From Parvularia atlantis (lineage: Eukaryota; Opisthokonta; Rotosphaerida): 46,031 nucleotides of DNA. Below are positions 19,726 to 31,157 of the stretch, in pieces (position 1 is the stretch's first letter; the number at the start of each line of letters is the position of its first letter). Under the pieces are notes generated by a model that was given only the letters and a program-made list of their open reading frames with translations, was not told the origin of the DNA and made no database searches. The DNA lies in the NCBI GenBank assembly GCA_943704415.1, contig CALSCO010002369.1:1-46031 (forward strand), given 5' to 3'. The position numbers and the translations under genes are program-made.

Positions 19726-21356
19726 ATGCTCCGCGCCGGGTTCTTCACGCGGACGATGATGCTCGCGACGGCCAAGTCGGCCAGCGGCAAGCATCTCGTG
19801 ACGGTGGCGCACGGCGACGGCATCGGCCCCGAGATCATGGACGCGACGCTCAAGATCCTGCGCGCGGCCAACGCGCCGCTCGAGTTTGAGACGATCCGCA
19901 TCGGCGAGAGCGTGTACAAGTCGGGCGTGAGCAGCGGCATCGAGAAGTCTGGGTGGGACTCGCTCAACCGGACGCGCCTGTTCCTCAAGGCGCCCATCAC
20001 AACGCCGCTGGGCGGGGGCGTGAAGAGCCTCAACGTGACCGTGCGCAAGACGCTCGGCCTGTACAGCAACGTGCGCCCGGTCGTGACGCTGCAGCCGTAT
20101 GTGCCGTCGATGCACAAGCACATGGACATGATTGTCGTGCGCGAGAACGAGGAGGACCTGTACGCGGGCATCGAGCACCGGCACACGAGCGAGGTCGTCC
20201 AGTGCATCAAGCTCATCACCATCCCCGGCACCGAGCGCATCGTCAAGTACGCCTTCGAGCACGCGCGCCGCCTCGGCCGCCGGAAGGTCACCTGCATCAC
20301 CAAGAACAACATCATGAAGCTCACCGACGGCATGTTTTACAAGGTCTTCCAGGAGGTCGCGGCGCAGTACCCCGAGATCGCCTCGGAGCACAAGATCGTC
20401 GACATCGCCACGGCCCAGATCGCCACCAAGCCGCACCTGTTCGACGTCATCGTCACGCTCAACCTTTACGGCGACATCCTCTCGGACGTGGCCGCGGACG
20501 TCGCCGGCTCGGTAGGCCTGGCCGGCTCGGCCAACATTGGTGCGTGCGCCCCGCCCCGCCCCGTCGCGCCCGGCCCCGCGCGTCATCCCTCGGCTCACAC
20601 CGCGGGCCGCCCACGCCCGCAGGCGACAACGCCGCCATGTTCGAGGCCGTCCACGGCAGCGCCCCCGACATCGCCGGGCGCAACATCGCCAACCCGTCGG
20701 GCCTGCTCAACGCGGCCGTGATGATGCTCTCGCACATCGGCCTGAACGACGTCGGCCGCACGATCAAGAACGCGTGGCTGACGACGCTCGAGGACGGCCT
20801 GCACACGAAGGACATCTTCCGCGCCCCGGCTGACTTCGCCGACTCGAAGAGCAAGCTGCTCGTGGGCACGCAGGAGTTTGCCGACGCCGTCATCGACCGC
20901 CTCGGCAAGGAGCCGTCGGTGCTGCGCGCCGAGGTCCGCGCCGCGCGCGAGTGGCCCTTCGCCCCGGCCGCCCCGAGCTTCCACCTGCCCCAGGCGCCCG
21001 TGCGCCCGCGCCCGACCAAGACCCTCGTCGGCGTCGACATCTTCGTCGACTGGGACCAGAACAACCGCAACGCCGACACGCTGGCCGCCGCGCTCAACTC
21101 GCACAAGAGCAAGCACTTCTCGCTCCAGATGATCAGCAACCGCGGCGTCAAGGTCTGGCCCGAGGGCCACCCAGACACGTACAAAGTCAACCACTGGCGG
21201 TGCCGGTTCATGGGCGGCGAGGGGCCCGGCGTATCGACGCGCGACATTGTGCACCTGATGCAGCAGCTTGAGGCGCACGGCCTCGAGGTGATCAAGACCG
21301 AGAATCTGTACAACTTTGACGGCGAGCCGGGCTTCAGCCTCGGCCAGGGCCAGTGA
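19726..21356 (+). CDS. IDH: isocitrate dehydrogenase, type II (Thermus-type), probably mitochondrial
   Basis: Two exons (19726-20539, 20623-21356) give 515 residues. After a presequence-like start (MLRAGFFTRTMMLATAKSAS) comes the beta-decarboxylating dehydrogenase fold: AHGDGIGPEIMDA, the substrate-binding segment SLNVTVRKTLGLYSNVRPV, ENEEDLYAGIEH, KVTCITKNNIMKLTDGMFYK, and the metal site LNLYGDILSDVAADVAGSVG. The nucleotide-binding part has MFEAVHGSAPDIAGRNIANP. An extra C-terminal domain of about 150 residues (TLVGVDIFVDWDQNNRNAD through GLEVIKTENLYNFDGEPGF) is diagnostic of the Thermus/Rickettsia type II enzyme, found in few eukaryotes. It converts isocitrate to 2-oxoglutarate; I cannot settle NAD versus NADP use. 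The 83-nt GT-AG intron shows it is a nuclear gene. Confidence 0.93.
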
Positions 21357-21514
21357 GCGCACGCGTGTTCTTCTGTTTCCGTTCCTGCATGTCGCACACA
21401 CGTGCTTGGCTTCGGCTGGCTCCGGCTGGCTCCGGCTGGTGACTGCACCGAGCTGACAACCATCTGCGATTCAAGTACCACTTGGTTGCAGGCATCCGCC
21501 GTTGGCAGCTCAAC

Positions 21515-24500
21515 ATGGGTGCGCACGACTTGTGTGCAGAGCACGCGCGGCTCGCTCACGCCGCTCACGCCGCGCCCGCCGCGCCCTGCGTCCCGCGCCG
21601 GTGCAGCGAGCGCGTGGGTCATCCCGCCCGCGCAGCGCGCCAAGTCTGACGAGCGCTTCAAGAAGCTGAAGAACGACAAGGAGCTCGTGTCGGGTGCGCG
21701 CCGTCTGCCGGCCCGCTGAGTGTCCGCGCGCACCGCTCACGCGCGGACGGCGCCCCAGGCGGCACCGCGCGCAACGTGCTGACCGAGTCCAAGCTGCCGA
21801 CCAACGTGCTCAGCCAGATCTGGTTGCGCCGCCGCCCGCGCGCCGCCCACCCGCCACGCCTGACACTTTGTGCGCAGGGACCTGTCGGACGTCGACCGCG
21901 ACGGCGCGCTTACGGCGGACGAGTTCGCCATCGCCATGTTCCTGACCGAGAAGGCCAAGTTCGGCATCCCCCTGCCGCCCGTGCTGCCGGACACGCTGCG
22001 CCCGGGCCGCCTCGGGGCGCAGGCCGCACCAGTCGGCGCCGTGCCCGGCGCGCTGCCGTGGCTCGTCACGCCGCAGGACAAGGCCGAGGCCGACTATATC
22101 TTCGCGTCAATTGACGTGCAGCGCGCGGGCCTGCTGTCGGGTACGTGGCACGCGCGGTCTCGCGTGCGTGCTCGCCGCTCATGCGCGCGTGCGCAGGCGG
22201 TCAGCTCGCGCCGACGATGCAGGCGTCCAACCTGCCCACGCCCGTGCTCGGGCAGATTTGGTGCGCGCACCCGCCCGTGCACGGCAGGCCTCACTCACGC
22301 ACGCGCACGACAGGGACCTGTGCGACATGGCCAAGCGCGGCTTCCTAGACCCCGAGGAGTTTGCCGTCGCGCTGTACCTGATGAAGGCCGCGCGCCAGGG
22401 CGTCCCTGTGCCGCAGGTGGGCCCGCGCGGGGGATGGTCCGCTCGCAGGGGCGTGTGCTGAAGCGCCGCTCGCAGGCGCTCCCGCCGAACCTTGTGCCGC
22501 CGTCCAAGCGTCTGGCCGTGCCCGTGACGCCCGCCCTGACTGTGCCGCCCGTCGTATCGTGGTGCGTGCGCCGTCGCAGCGCACACGCGCCGCTCACGCC
22601 ATGCACAGGCCGGCGGTTGCCTCGCCCTCGCCCCAGGCGCCGTCGTCGCGGTCGGCCGACCTGGAGGACCGCCGCCGTGAGCAGAACCAGGTGCGCCGCA
22701 TTGGAGAGGCACCGGCCGCGTGGCTGACGGCATCGGGGCCTCAGCGCGCGCAAGAGGAGCTGGAGCGTCGCCGGCGCATGCTGCAGGAGGAGGAGGAGCG
22801 TTTGCGCCGCGAAACGGAAGAGCGGTGCGCGCCCGCCCGGTGACGGCGACGCTGCTGCGAGTGCTGAGCGACTGTCTCGCAGGCGCCAAGAGGAGGAGCG
22901 CAAGCGCCAGGCCGAGGCCGATCGCCGCCAGAAGATACGTGAGGAGGAAGAGCGCCGGCGCCAGGCCGAGATGCTGCGGCGCCAGCAGGAGGAGGATAAT
23001 CGGGTGCGCAGACGACCGCGGCCGTATCCCCGTGAGCGCGCCGCCAACCGTCGTACCTGCGGCCGCGCACAGCGCCAGGCCGAGCTCAAGCGCCAGCGCG
23101 AGCTGCAGATCCAGCAGCTACGCACGGAGAAGCAGGCGATCGAGCAGCAGAAGCAGCTGCTGCAGGACAAGCTCAGAGACCTCCAGCGCCAGACGCAGGC
23201 AGAGGAGCAGGCGCTCGAGGCCGGCGACGCCAAGACGATGGTGCGCGCGTGCATGCACTGAGCGAGCCAGTGCGCGCTGACGTACAGCGCAGGCACAGGC
23301 GCAGGAGGTCTCGACGCTTCAGCAGGAGATCGAGCAGGCGCTGCACGCGACCAACGACGTGCACCAGGCCGCCGCGGCAGCCCGGCAGGCGGTGCGCGCC
23401 TACCAGCCGGTGCGGTGTCGCTGAGGGCGCCTGACCCTTGCGCCGAGCGCAGACGCAGCAGCAGGAAGATCTGGCGCAGCAGCTGCGCAGCCGCATAGCG
23501 CGGCAGCGCGCGCACGTGGAGCAGCTGAGCAGTGCGTACTCACGCGCGCTCAAGCGCTGTTGGCTGAGACAGCGGGCGGCGCGCGCAGGCGCGTCCGGGG
23601 CCGACGCCGACGTGCGCGTGCGTGACGTGCAGACGCAGCTGTTTGCGCTGCAGGACGAGAGGAGCAAGCTGCAGTTCCAGATCGACTCGGCGCGCGAGAA
23701 CCTCGCTGCTGCCAAGAGCGCGCAGGCCGACCTGCAGCGTCGCATCGCGGACACGAAGGCAGAGATTGGTGCGCGCGACGCACGTGCGGTGCCCGGGCGC
23801 TGAGGATCATGCACGCGTCACAGCGCGGCAGATGGAGGAGGCGCGCCGCAAGGCAGCAGAGGAAGAGGCGCGCCGCAAGGCAGCAGAGGAAGAGGCGCGC
23901 CGCAAGGCCGAGGCCGAGGCGCAGCGCAAAGCGGCCGAGGAGGAGGCACGGCGCAAAGCGGCCGAAGAGGAGGCACGGCGCAAAGCGGCCGAGGAGGAGG
24001 CACGGCGTAAAGCGGCCGAGGAGGAGGCACGGCGTAAAGCGGCCGAGGAGGAGGCACGGCGCAAAGCGGCCGAGGAGGAGGCACGGCGCAAAGCGGCCGA
24101 GGAGGAGGCCGCGCGGCGCAAGAAGGCGGCTGAGGAGGAGGCCGCGCGCAAGCGGGCCGCCGACGAGGAGGCCGCACGCGTCAAGGCTGAGGAGGAGGCC
24201 GCGCGCAAGAAGGCCGCCGCGGCTGCTGCCGCCGCGCCGCCGTCGCTGCCCGCCCGTGCCCCGCCCATCCCGCCGTCTCCCGCGGCTGCGAGCGCGGCGA
24301 AGGGCGCCCCGCCGATCCCGCCGTCGCCCGCGGCCGTGAGCAAGGTCACGACGCCCACGTCGGCCGAGGCGCCCAAGCTGCCCAGCCGCGGGCGGCCTGT
24401 CTCCGTCGCCGCAGCCCCGAGCACTGCCCCAGCATGGGAGTCGTCCTTCGAGCCCGCTGCGACAAAGCCCCCGCCCGCGCCTGCCTTCACCGCCAGCTTT

Positions 24501-26701
24501 GACGACGCGTTCGGCGGTGGTGCGTGTGCCTCGGCGCTTGTCGCGCTGGTGCACTGAGCGTGCCCGCTCCGCAGCACCGGTCGCCGCACCCGTGGTCGTC
24601 GCGGGCTTTGACGACGCCTTTGGCGGCGCGCCCGTCGCCGCTGCAGCCGGCGGCTTTGACGACGAGTGGGAGGCGCCTGCGCCCAAGCCGGCCGCGGCCG
24701 CTGCAACGGCGCCCAAGCTGCCCGCCCGCCCGCGCCCGCAGTCGATGGTCGCCGGCAGCTCCGGCTCAATGCGCGCCCCCGCCAAGCCCGAGCGCAAGCG
24801 CGCGAAGGACAAGGGCACGGTGGCCGAGTCGGCGGCGGCGTCGGCGTCGCCTGGGGTGCCTCGCGGTGCGGTGCCGGCCCCGCTGCGACGCTCGAACGCG
24901 CCACTGACGTGTGCGTGCTCGCCTAGCCGCCGACACGAAGGCCAAGCCGGCTGTCGCGGCGGCCGGCTTTGACGAGGACGAGTGGGACAAGCTGCCGGGC
25001 GAGGCGCCGGTGGTGCGCGGCCGTTTGCGCTGGCTGAGCGCGGATGTGTGCTGATCGCTGCCCGCCCAGGCTGCCTTCGAAGACGACTTCAAGGCCGCCG
25101 AGACCGTCGCGGATGACTTTGACGACTGGGATAAGGACTTTGGTCCGGCTGCCGCGGCAGCCGCGCCTGCAGCCCCGGCGCGGCCCAAGGCGCCGCCGGC
25201 GAAGCCAACCAGCAGCATCCGGTGCGAGGTCGTCGAGCACTTTGGCGGCGCCCCGCCCAACCAGCTGGCCCTGCGTGTTGGCGATGCGGTGATCGTGAGC
25301 GAGCCGATCGGCAACGGCTGGTGGGAGGTGCGCTGCACGCGCGGCCGCCGCCGTGCGCTGCAGCTGTGTGACCGCGCCGACGGCAGGCCACGCTCAACGG
25401 CCGCAAGGGCATTGTGCACGAGTCTTTCCTGGCCTTCCCGGACCGCGCCGCCGCGGCGGCCATGCCTGTGCCGTCGCCCTCGACGACGTCCGCGCCGCCC
25501 GCGCTGCCCGCCCGCTCGCGCGCCGCGCCGCCACCCGTCGGCCGCTCGCCCGCGGCTGCCGCAGCCGCAGCTGGGGGCCCGCCGCCGATCAAGAAGTCGC
25601 CCGCCGCGCTGGCTGCCAGCGGTGGCGGTCCGCCGCCCGTGCCCAAGTCGCCGGCCGCGGCGACGGCTCTGGCCGCGGGTGGCAGCGGCACGCAGCTGGC
25701 GGTGGCCCTGGATGAGAACGGTGCGTGCACATGGGCTGCTCGTTGCACGGCCCGGGCGTGATCGCGGGACACGCGCAGACTTTGTGGCGCTGTACGCGTA
25801 CACGTCGCAGAAGGACGACGACCTCGTGCTGGACGAGGACGACTTGGTGCACGTGCGCGTGCGCAAGGAGGACGGCTGGTGGTGGGGCGTGCACTGGGAC
25901 TACGGCACGCGCGGCTGGTTCCCGGTGCGGACGCGCCTTTGGTGCCGCCAACCCGAAACGCTCAACGCGCGTCTCGCGGCCAGGCCTCGTACGTCCAGCC
26001 GGCAAACGAGCAGAGCACGACCAAATGGCAGGCGCGCCAGGCAAGCAGCGTGGGCCAGCCGATGCCGTCGCTGGCGGTGCGGTGTCACGCGAGCAGACCC
26101 GCAGCGAGCTTGTGCTCACATGTGCGCTTGTGCCTGCAGCACGCGCGCGTGCGCCTCGAGCACCGCGTCAAACAGCTGCGCAGCGCCACGCCCGGCCAGA
26201 CGGAGGTGCGCGCGGGAGTTCGCCGTGGCCGCGCGTCGACGGCTGACGGCGCCGCAGGAGCTGCTCGGTGCCAGCCGCTACCACGTGTACGAGGGCCCGG
26301 TCTTCCTCGTCGGGAGCAACAGCCAGGCCAACAAGGAGGCATTCCTCGTGCTGCTGAACGACGCGCTTGTGACGACCAACCTGGGTGCGCGCCATTGGCC
26401 TTGCGCAGGCACCGGCTGCTGACGCGCTCGCGCGACCAGCCGGCGCCGACGGCCTGCTCGAGATCCGCCAGGTGCACCCGTGCTCCAGCATCACCGTGAC
26501 GAGCGTGCCGGACGCGCCAGGTGCGCCGCCGCGTGCGCGCGCGACCACGTTGCGCTGACACGGCGGTGCGTCGCAGGCCTGCAGAACGGCATAACCGTCG
26601 TGTTACCGCAGAACCGCTCGGTCACGATCGTCCTCGAGAGCGCAATCGAGAAGCGCCAGTGGCTCAACAAGTTCCGCCAGGTGGGCGTGACCGTGCAGTA
26701 G
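21515..26701 (+). CDS. intersectin/Eps15-like endocytic scaffold (EH-EH-coiled coil-SH3-SH3-PH)
   Basis: Over 20 exons. Exon 1 holds only ATGG; intron 21519-21606 then joins to SAWVIPPAQRAKSDERFKKL, the start of EH1 (SKLPTNVLSQIW/DLSDVDRDGALTADEFAIAM). EH2 follows (LPWLVTPQDKAEADYIF, SNLPTPVLGQIW/DLCD). EH domains bind NPF peptides. A long Gln/Arg/Glu coiled coil leads into a 9-residue repeat array (see 23832-24115), then PxxP stretches and acidic FDDAFGG/FDDEW/FDDWDKDF motifs of the FxDxF type that bind the AP-2 appendage. Two SH3 domains follow (VEHFGGAPPNQLALRVGD..GNGWWE; FVALYAYTSQKDDDLVLDED..GWWWGVHW..GWFPASYVQP) and a C-terminal PH-like domain (LLNDALVTTN, SITVTSVPDAP, RQWLNKFRQVG). Unlike metazoan intersectin there is no room for a DH domain. 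Confidence 0.88.
23832..24115. repeat. 27-bp tandem array encoding EEEARRKAA
   Basis: About ten tandem 27-bp units encode EEEARRKAA with few substitutions, continuing as degenerate units to about 24215. The i/i+4 Glu-Arg/Lys pattern predicts a stable single alpha-helix, working as a rigid spacer between the coiled coil and the SH3 region. Near-identity of the middle units suggests recent expansion. Confidence 0.9.
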
Positions 26702-26747
26702 GCGTACAGTGCGACGTGTGTCTGTGCCGTGATGTGTGTCGGGTCGT

Positions 26748-27491
26748 TCAACCCTGTGGCAGTCGCTCGAGCAGCGAGACAACGGCGTGCGACGACTCGT
26801 CAAAGACGTGCCGCCACCGCTCGGCAAAGCCGAGGCCGTCAAACACGCCGCGCACGTCCGGCGTGCAGGCAAAGTCGTAGGCGAACACGGGCAGGCCACG
26901 GCGGTCGGCCAGGCGCAGCATCGGCGCGACGAGCGCGCCCAGATCGGCCAGGGTCGCGGCGTCGGACATCGCGAAGAGCCGCAGGCACAGGTGCGGCCGC
27001 TCACTCCCGATCACGCTACGCGCGACGAGGTGATCAGTCGCGCCCGTGCACGTGCCGCAGCACATCACGCACGTCTCCTCGGCCGCGCGCAGCACGGCGA
27101 AGACGTCCACGTCGGCCGTGACCGAGCCGTGCGGCCAGGTGACGCTGTCGGTGCCGTCGGACCAGACGGCGACGGCGGCGCAGCCGTCGAGGCGGTGCAC
27201 GAGATGGCGCAGCGCGAGGTCGCCGACCATCTCCGTGCCCACATCGATCACGAGCACGCGCGCGCGTGTTGCCGCGCGGCCGTATGCGTGTCGCATCACA
27301 GTGTTGTCCATCAGTGCCTGTCGCGAACATCAGCGTCTCACATGCGCAAGCGGGCAACGCACATCGGCCAGCAGGTGCCCCACGCGCGCCCGGTCAAGCT
27401 CGCGGAAGCAGCTCGTCAGCAGCGCACGCCCGCGCGGCCCGGGCACCCACGCCCAGTCGTTGGCGCCATCAAGAACAGGTTCGAGGTCCAT
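26748..27491 (-). CDS. GNAT-superfamily acetyltransferase-like protein, degenerate
   Basis: Two exons (27491-27363, 27317-26748; 45-nt intron) give 232 residues. The layout resembles GNAT N-acetyltransferases of the AVALW type: DALMDNTVMRHAYG near the N-terminus, AAVAVWSDGTDSVTWPHG for the central strands, then HLCLRLFAMSDAATLADLGA with MLRLADRRGLPVFAYDF and DGLGFAERWRHVF for the C-terminal half. The acetyl-CoA loop, normally R/QxxGxG/A, reads as TLADLGALV, so catalysis is doubtful. No substrate can be named. It is convergent with the intersectin-like gene (46 nt between stops) and divergent from the PAP2 gene (41 nt between start codons). Confidence 0.6.
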
Positions 27492-27532
27492 GACAGCTCG
27501 AACATCTCTCTAACTGATTGCTTTAGCCACCG

Positions 27533-28648
27533 ATGGCGGACTGCTGGCAGCGCACGCGCCCGTACGTGCCGGACGTGCTCGCGGTGGCGGCGCTGCTGTT
27601 TGTGCTGCTGCTGGTCGAGGTGCTGGTGCGTCGTGCGACGCGCGATGTGTGCCTGGCCAGGCGCGATTGCTGACGGGCGGTGGCGAGCGCAGGCCCAGCC
27701 GTTTGAGCGCGTCATCCGCCCGGACGACCCGTCCATCGCGTACCCGTTCGCCGACCCCGAGAGCGTGCCGACGTACCTGCTCATGCTGCTCGCGCTCGTC
27801 CTGCCCGTCGTCGTCATCACCACCGTCTCGCTCGTAGTCGACGGGCGCAGCAACAACCGCGACCTGTACCCGGCGCTGCTCGGCCTGATGCTCACGTTCG
27901 GCCTGACGGGCCTGCTGACAGACGTTGTCAAGGCGTGCGACGTGTGCGCGTGTGCGAGGTGCGGATGCTGATCGACATGCGCCGCGCAGGTCACCGTCGG
28001 GCGGCTGCGGCCGGACTTTCTCGCGCGCTGCCAGTACGACGCAGCGACGGCGGCGTGCACCGGCGACGAGGGTCTCGTCGCCGAGGGCCGCAAGAGCTTC
28101 CCGTCCGGCCACAGCTCCTGTGCGCCTGCGTGTGCTTCGCGTCTCGCGCGTCTGCTCACGCCGCGCGCGCGCAGTCGCGTGGGCCGGCCTCGGCTTCCTG
28201 TCGCTGTACCTGGCGGGCAAGCTGCACCTATTTGACGGGCGGGGGCGTGTCTGGAAGCTGTTTGTGGTGCTTGTGCCGCTGGTGCGCTGCCGACCGTGCT
28301 GCAGCGACCTGCGACGCGCCGACGCCGCGTCGCACGAACAGATGGGCGCGTACCTTGTCGCGGTGTCGCGCGTCATCGACTACCGGCACCACCCGGCCGA
28401 CGTCATCGTCGGCGCGATCCTCGGTGCGGCGCCGCATCGCCGCCACGCTGCGGTCTCATGCGCCACGCCGCGCGGTCGCCGCAGGCTACTTTGTGGCCTA
28501 CTTTTGCTACCGGCAGTACTTCCCCGCGCTCGTCAGCCCGCATTGCGACCTGCCCTACGCAGCCACGGGCAGCGGCGAGTACGACCGAGTCGGCCCGAGC
28601 GCGCTCGACCCGCTTGCGCAGCGCGACCCGATCAGCGCGGTGGTGTAA
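27533..28648 (+). CDS. PAP2-family lipid phosphate phosphatase
   Basis: Six exons (27533-27625, 27693-27932, 27990-28119, 28175-28281, 28342-28423, 28485-28648) give 271 residues. All three PAP2 signatures are present: KVTVGRLRP (K-x6-RP), FPSGHSSFAW (PSGH) and [13 protein letters not shown] (SR-x5-H-x3-D). Several hydrophobic segments predict five to six membrane spans, for example [17 protein letters not shown] and [17 protein letters not shown]. The family dephosphorylates phosphatidate, lysophosphatidate or sphingosine phosphate in the ER, plasma membrane or endosomes. The first signature is contiguous only if intron 27933-27989 is spliced from a GC donor; the nearest GT donor would insert three residues after the Lys. 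Confidence 0.93.
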
Positions 28649-28666
28649 GCAAGCTCTGATGTACAG

Positions 28667-28700
28667 GCGGCGGCGGCAGCAGCAGCAGCAGCAGCAGCAG
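28667..28700. repeat. (CGG)n(CAG)n microsatellite between convergent stop codons
   Basis: About four CGG units followed by nine CAG units fill most of the 52-nt gap between the PAP2 stop (28648) and the USP stop (28703). The repeat sits in the 3' UTR of one or both genes. Confidence 0.85.
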
Positions 28701-30309
28701 TCAGAGGATCGGGCAGTGGCCCATGTCGTAATAGTCGTGGCGAAAGTGCTCGTCGTGCGCGGCGGCTTGAGCCCGGTCGTCGCGCTCGCGGTGCGGCGTG
28801 AGCTCGTAGAACATGATGAACGCCGCGTACGGCAGGTGTTCGCGGAAGACGCGCTCCGTCTCGCCCCGGCTCAGGCGCACGACGCGCTCGCCCTGCAGGT
28901 CGTCGAAGCGCGCCCAGCCGTCCACATCCATCGCATAGGCGATGTAGTGCCCTGTCGGCGCGTCAGCGACGCACGCACGCGGTCGACGGTGCACCCGCGC
29001 ACCGCCTTTGGCCGACGGGCCCTCATGGCACACGACAGCGCGCAACTGCAGCTTGAACGCCTGGGTCTGGGCCGCGAGCCCGGGCGCGGCGCTTGGCCCG
29101 CCGTCGTTCACGAAGCTGGAAAAGTCGAGCTGCGCGGTCTGAGCCGGTGCGTGGCCATCGGGCGCCGCGCACCTCGACGGGCACGAGCACGGGGCGAGCG
29201 ATGCGGTACTCGCCGAACCACGGGTCAAAGCCCGTGCGCTTGAGCACGATCGGCAGCACGACGCGGTCAAAGCTCGGCCCGGCCTGGCGAGCGTGTGACG
29301 TGCCGCGACACCGCGCTTGATCGGGCGCACCTGTGCGGCCCCGTCGGCCGTCGTGTAGAACGGCAGCATGAGCACCGAGCGCCACGCGTCCAGCTGCGCC
29401 TCGCTGCCAGGCACGATCTCGCGGCGCAGCCCGTGCACGCTCTGGCCGTGGAAGTACTCACGCAGCAGCTGCGGCAGCGCGACGGGCCTGTCCCCGCGCG
29501 GGATCTCTGGGAGACACGGGTGAGCGTCACATGCGCGTGTGTCGCGCCCTACCGAGCGGGAAGATGCGCTCTGTGACGATGGCCTCGTCGCTGTCAGACG
29601 TCTTTCCGCCGTGAAAGAGCCGGCTGCGCAGCGGCACGAGCGGCGCGCCGAGCGTGTCCATCAGGTGCACAAACAGCTCGGACGCGTCCTGCTGCGCATA
29701 CAGACCGTTGCTGCGGGATGCGGGTCAGCACGCGCGCGTGCGCACGGCCGACACACGCACAGCGCGGGGAAGCCGAGCGCGGCGAAGCAGTGCACAACGA
29801 AGCGCATCAGCAGCGGCGGCGCCAGGTTGCCCGTGCGCAGATAGCAGACGACGGCGTGCAGGGCCGCGCGCAGCAGCTCGCGCTTGCGCAGCGCCTCGCC
29901 GGCATCCTCGTCGGGCGCGAGCGTGTGCGGGCGCTGCGGCGCGACGAGCAGCAGCTGGTCGAACGCGTTGGTCCGCGCGAAGAGGCAGAACAGGAGGCTA
30001 TCGACGTAGCACCTGCGCCGACGCGGGCTGAGCACCGATGCGGACGGGGGGGGGCGCGGCACGGTCGTCGGCGCACGTGTTGCCGGCGTTGCTCATGCCC
30101 AGCAGCGGCACCTCGGGGCTGGGCACGACGGGCAGCTCGGACGTGTCGTACAGGTCGCGCAGGAAGCGCGCCATCGCGTCCTCAAGTGAGCCACCCGTGC
30201 TCTGCAGCAGCTGCACGGCCATGTCGCGGTCCATCCGCGGGCAGCTCTGCCACAGCGTCTCGACGTCGGCACCCAGGTGCGCGGGCGGCGCGTCACTTGC
30301 TGTGCTCAT
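28701..30309 (-). CDS. ubiquitin-specific protease (USP/UBP, peptidase C19)
   Basis: The N-terminus is UBA-like (VETLWQSCPRMDRDMAVQLL and GGSLEDAMARFLRDLYDTSE). The Cys box then forms across an intron: GMSNAGNT/CYVDSLLFCLF. A QQD box (YAQQDASELFVHLMD) and the His box (GPSAKG/GHYIAYAMDVDGWARF) follow, with intervening VVLPIVLKRTGFDPWFGEYR. The His box is assembled by removing the intron between GPSAKG and GHY; the Cys box by removing 30013-30075. All catalytic landmarks are therefore present and the enzyme is probably active. The closest named subfamily is unclear; it resembles small fungal/protist USPs more than a particular human one. The start (30309) is 22 nt downstream of the NF-YB stop on the same strand. 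Confidence 0.9.
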
Positions 30310-30331
30310 CTCGTTCAGTGTCACAATTCGA

Positions 30332-31139
30332 TCAGTGGTACAGGTTGCCGGCGTAGGCCGCGGCGTGCTCGTGCGGGTGCGAGTGCGGCAGCGGGTGCGG
30401 GTGCGGGTGCGCCTGCGCCTGCGCGCCCATCGCGTCGTCCTCCTCGCTCTCGTCCTTCATCCCACCCGCCGCCCGCTCGCCCTTCATTGACTGGCGCGCG
30501 CCGCGCCGCCGTTCAGCGCGCGCCCCCCGCGCCCGCCGCCCGGCCGACGCACCTCGCGGTACCGCTGCAGGTACACCTTGAGCGGCTCGGCATACTGGTC
30601 AAAGCCGAGGCTCTGCATCGCCCAGAGGATGTCCTCGCCGTTGATCGTCTTGCGCTTCTCCTGCTGGCAGCGGTCGCTGGCCTCGCTCGTGATGAAGCTG
30701 CGGGCGCGCGTGCGTCTCCGTCACGCCGCGTCGTGCGCTCGGCCAGCGCGCACCGCGCACCTGATGAACTCGGAGACGCACTCCTGCACCGTCTCCTTGG
30801 CGTCCTTGGCGATCTTGGCGCTCGAGGGCAGGGCGCGCTTCATGATACGCGCAATGTTGGCGATGGGCAGGAAGCGGTCCTGCTCGCGCATGAAATCGCT
30901 GCGTGCACCGAGCGGCGGCGGCGCGCGCAAGGGGTTGAGCACACAACGGCCGCAGCACGCGCGCGCGTAACGACCGTTGCGCCGACCAGCGGCGCGCACC
31001 TGTACGTGCCGTTCCCCTCGCGCGCGCTGTCGTCGCCGCTGTGGTCGCCCCGCCCGCTGCCCGCGCCACCTGCGCCTCCGCTGGCGCCGCCGCCTGCGCC
31101 GCCGCCTGCGCCGCCGCTCGCCGCACCGACGGCCGACAT
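30332..31139 (-). CDS. NFYB: NF-Y transcription factor subunit B (CCAAT-binding)
   Basis: Four exons (31139-31000, 30898-30761, 30697-30553, 30490-30332) give 193 residues. A Gly/Ala/Ser-rich N-terminus precedes the histone-fold core, which is almost textbook: [89 protein letters not shown]. The tail is acidic and then His/Pro-rich ([16 protein letters not shown]). The protein pairs with NF-YC and NF-YA to bind CCAAT boxes in the nucleus. The 101-nt first intron is one of the longest here. Its ATG is 18 nt from the divergent XRCC4 ATG, so the two genes must share a core promoter region. Confidence 0.97.
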
Positions 31140-31157
31140 CCTTGTTCGAGCGTCGAA
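31140..31157. promoter_or_regulatory. 18-nt divergent start-codon spacer (NF-YB/XRCC4)
   Basis: Only 18 nt separate the two ATGs. Transcription start sites must lie at, within or beyond the opposite gene's coding sequence. No recognisable core element fits inside. Confidence 0.6.

Noticed and set aside
19726-21356. Bacterial contamination as the source of the type II IDH
   Set aside because: The gene has an 83-nt GT-AG intron with the same donor and acceptor style as its neighbours and lies in a continuous eukaryotic context.
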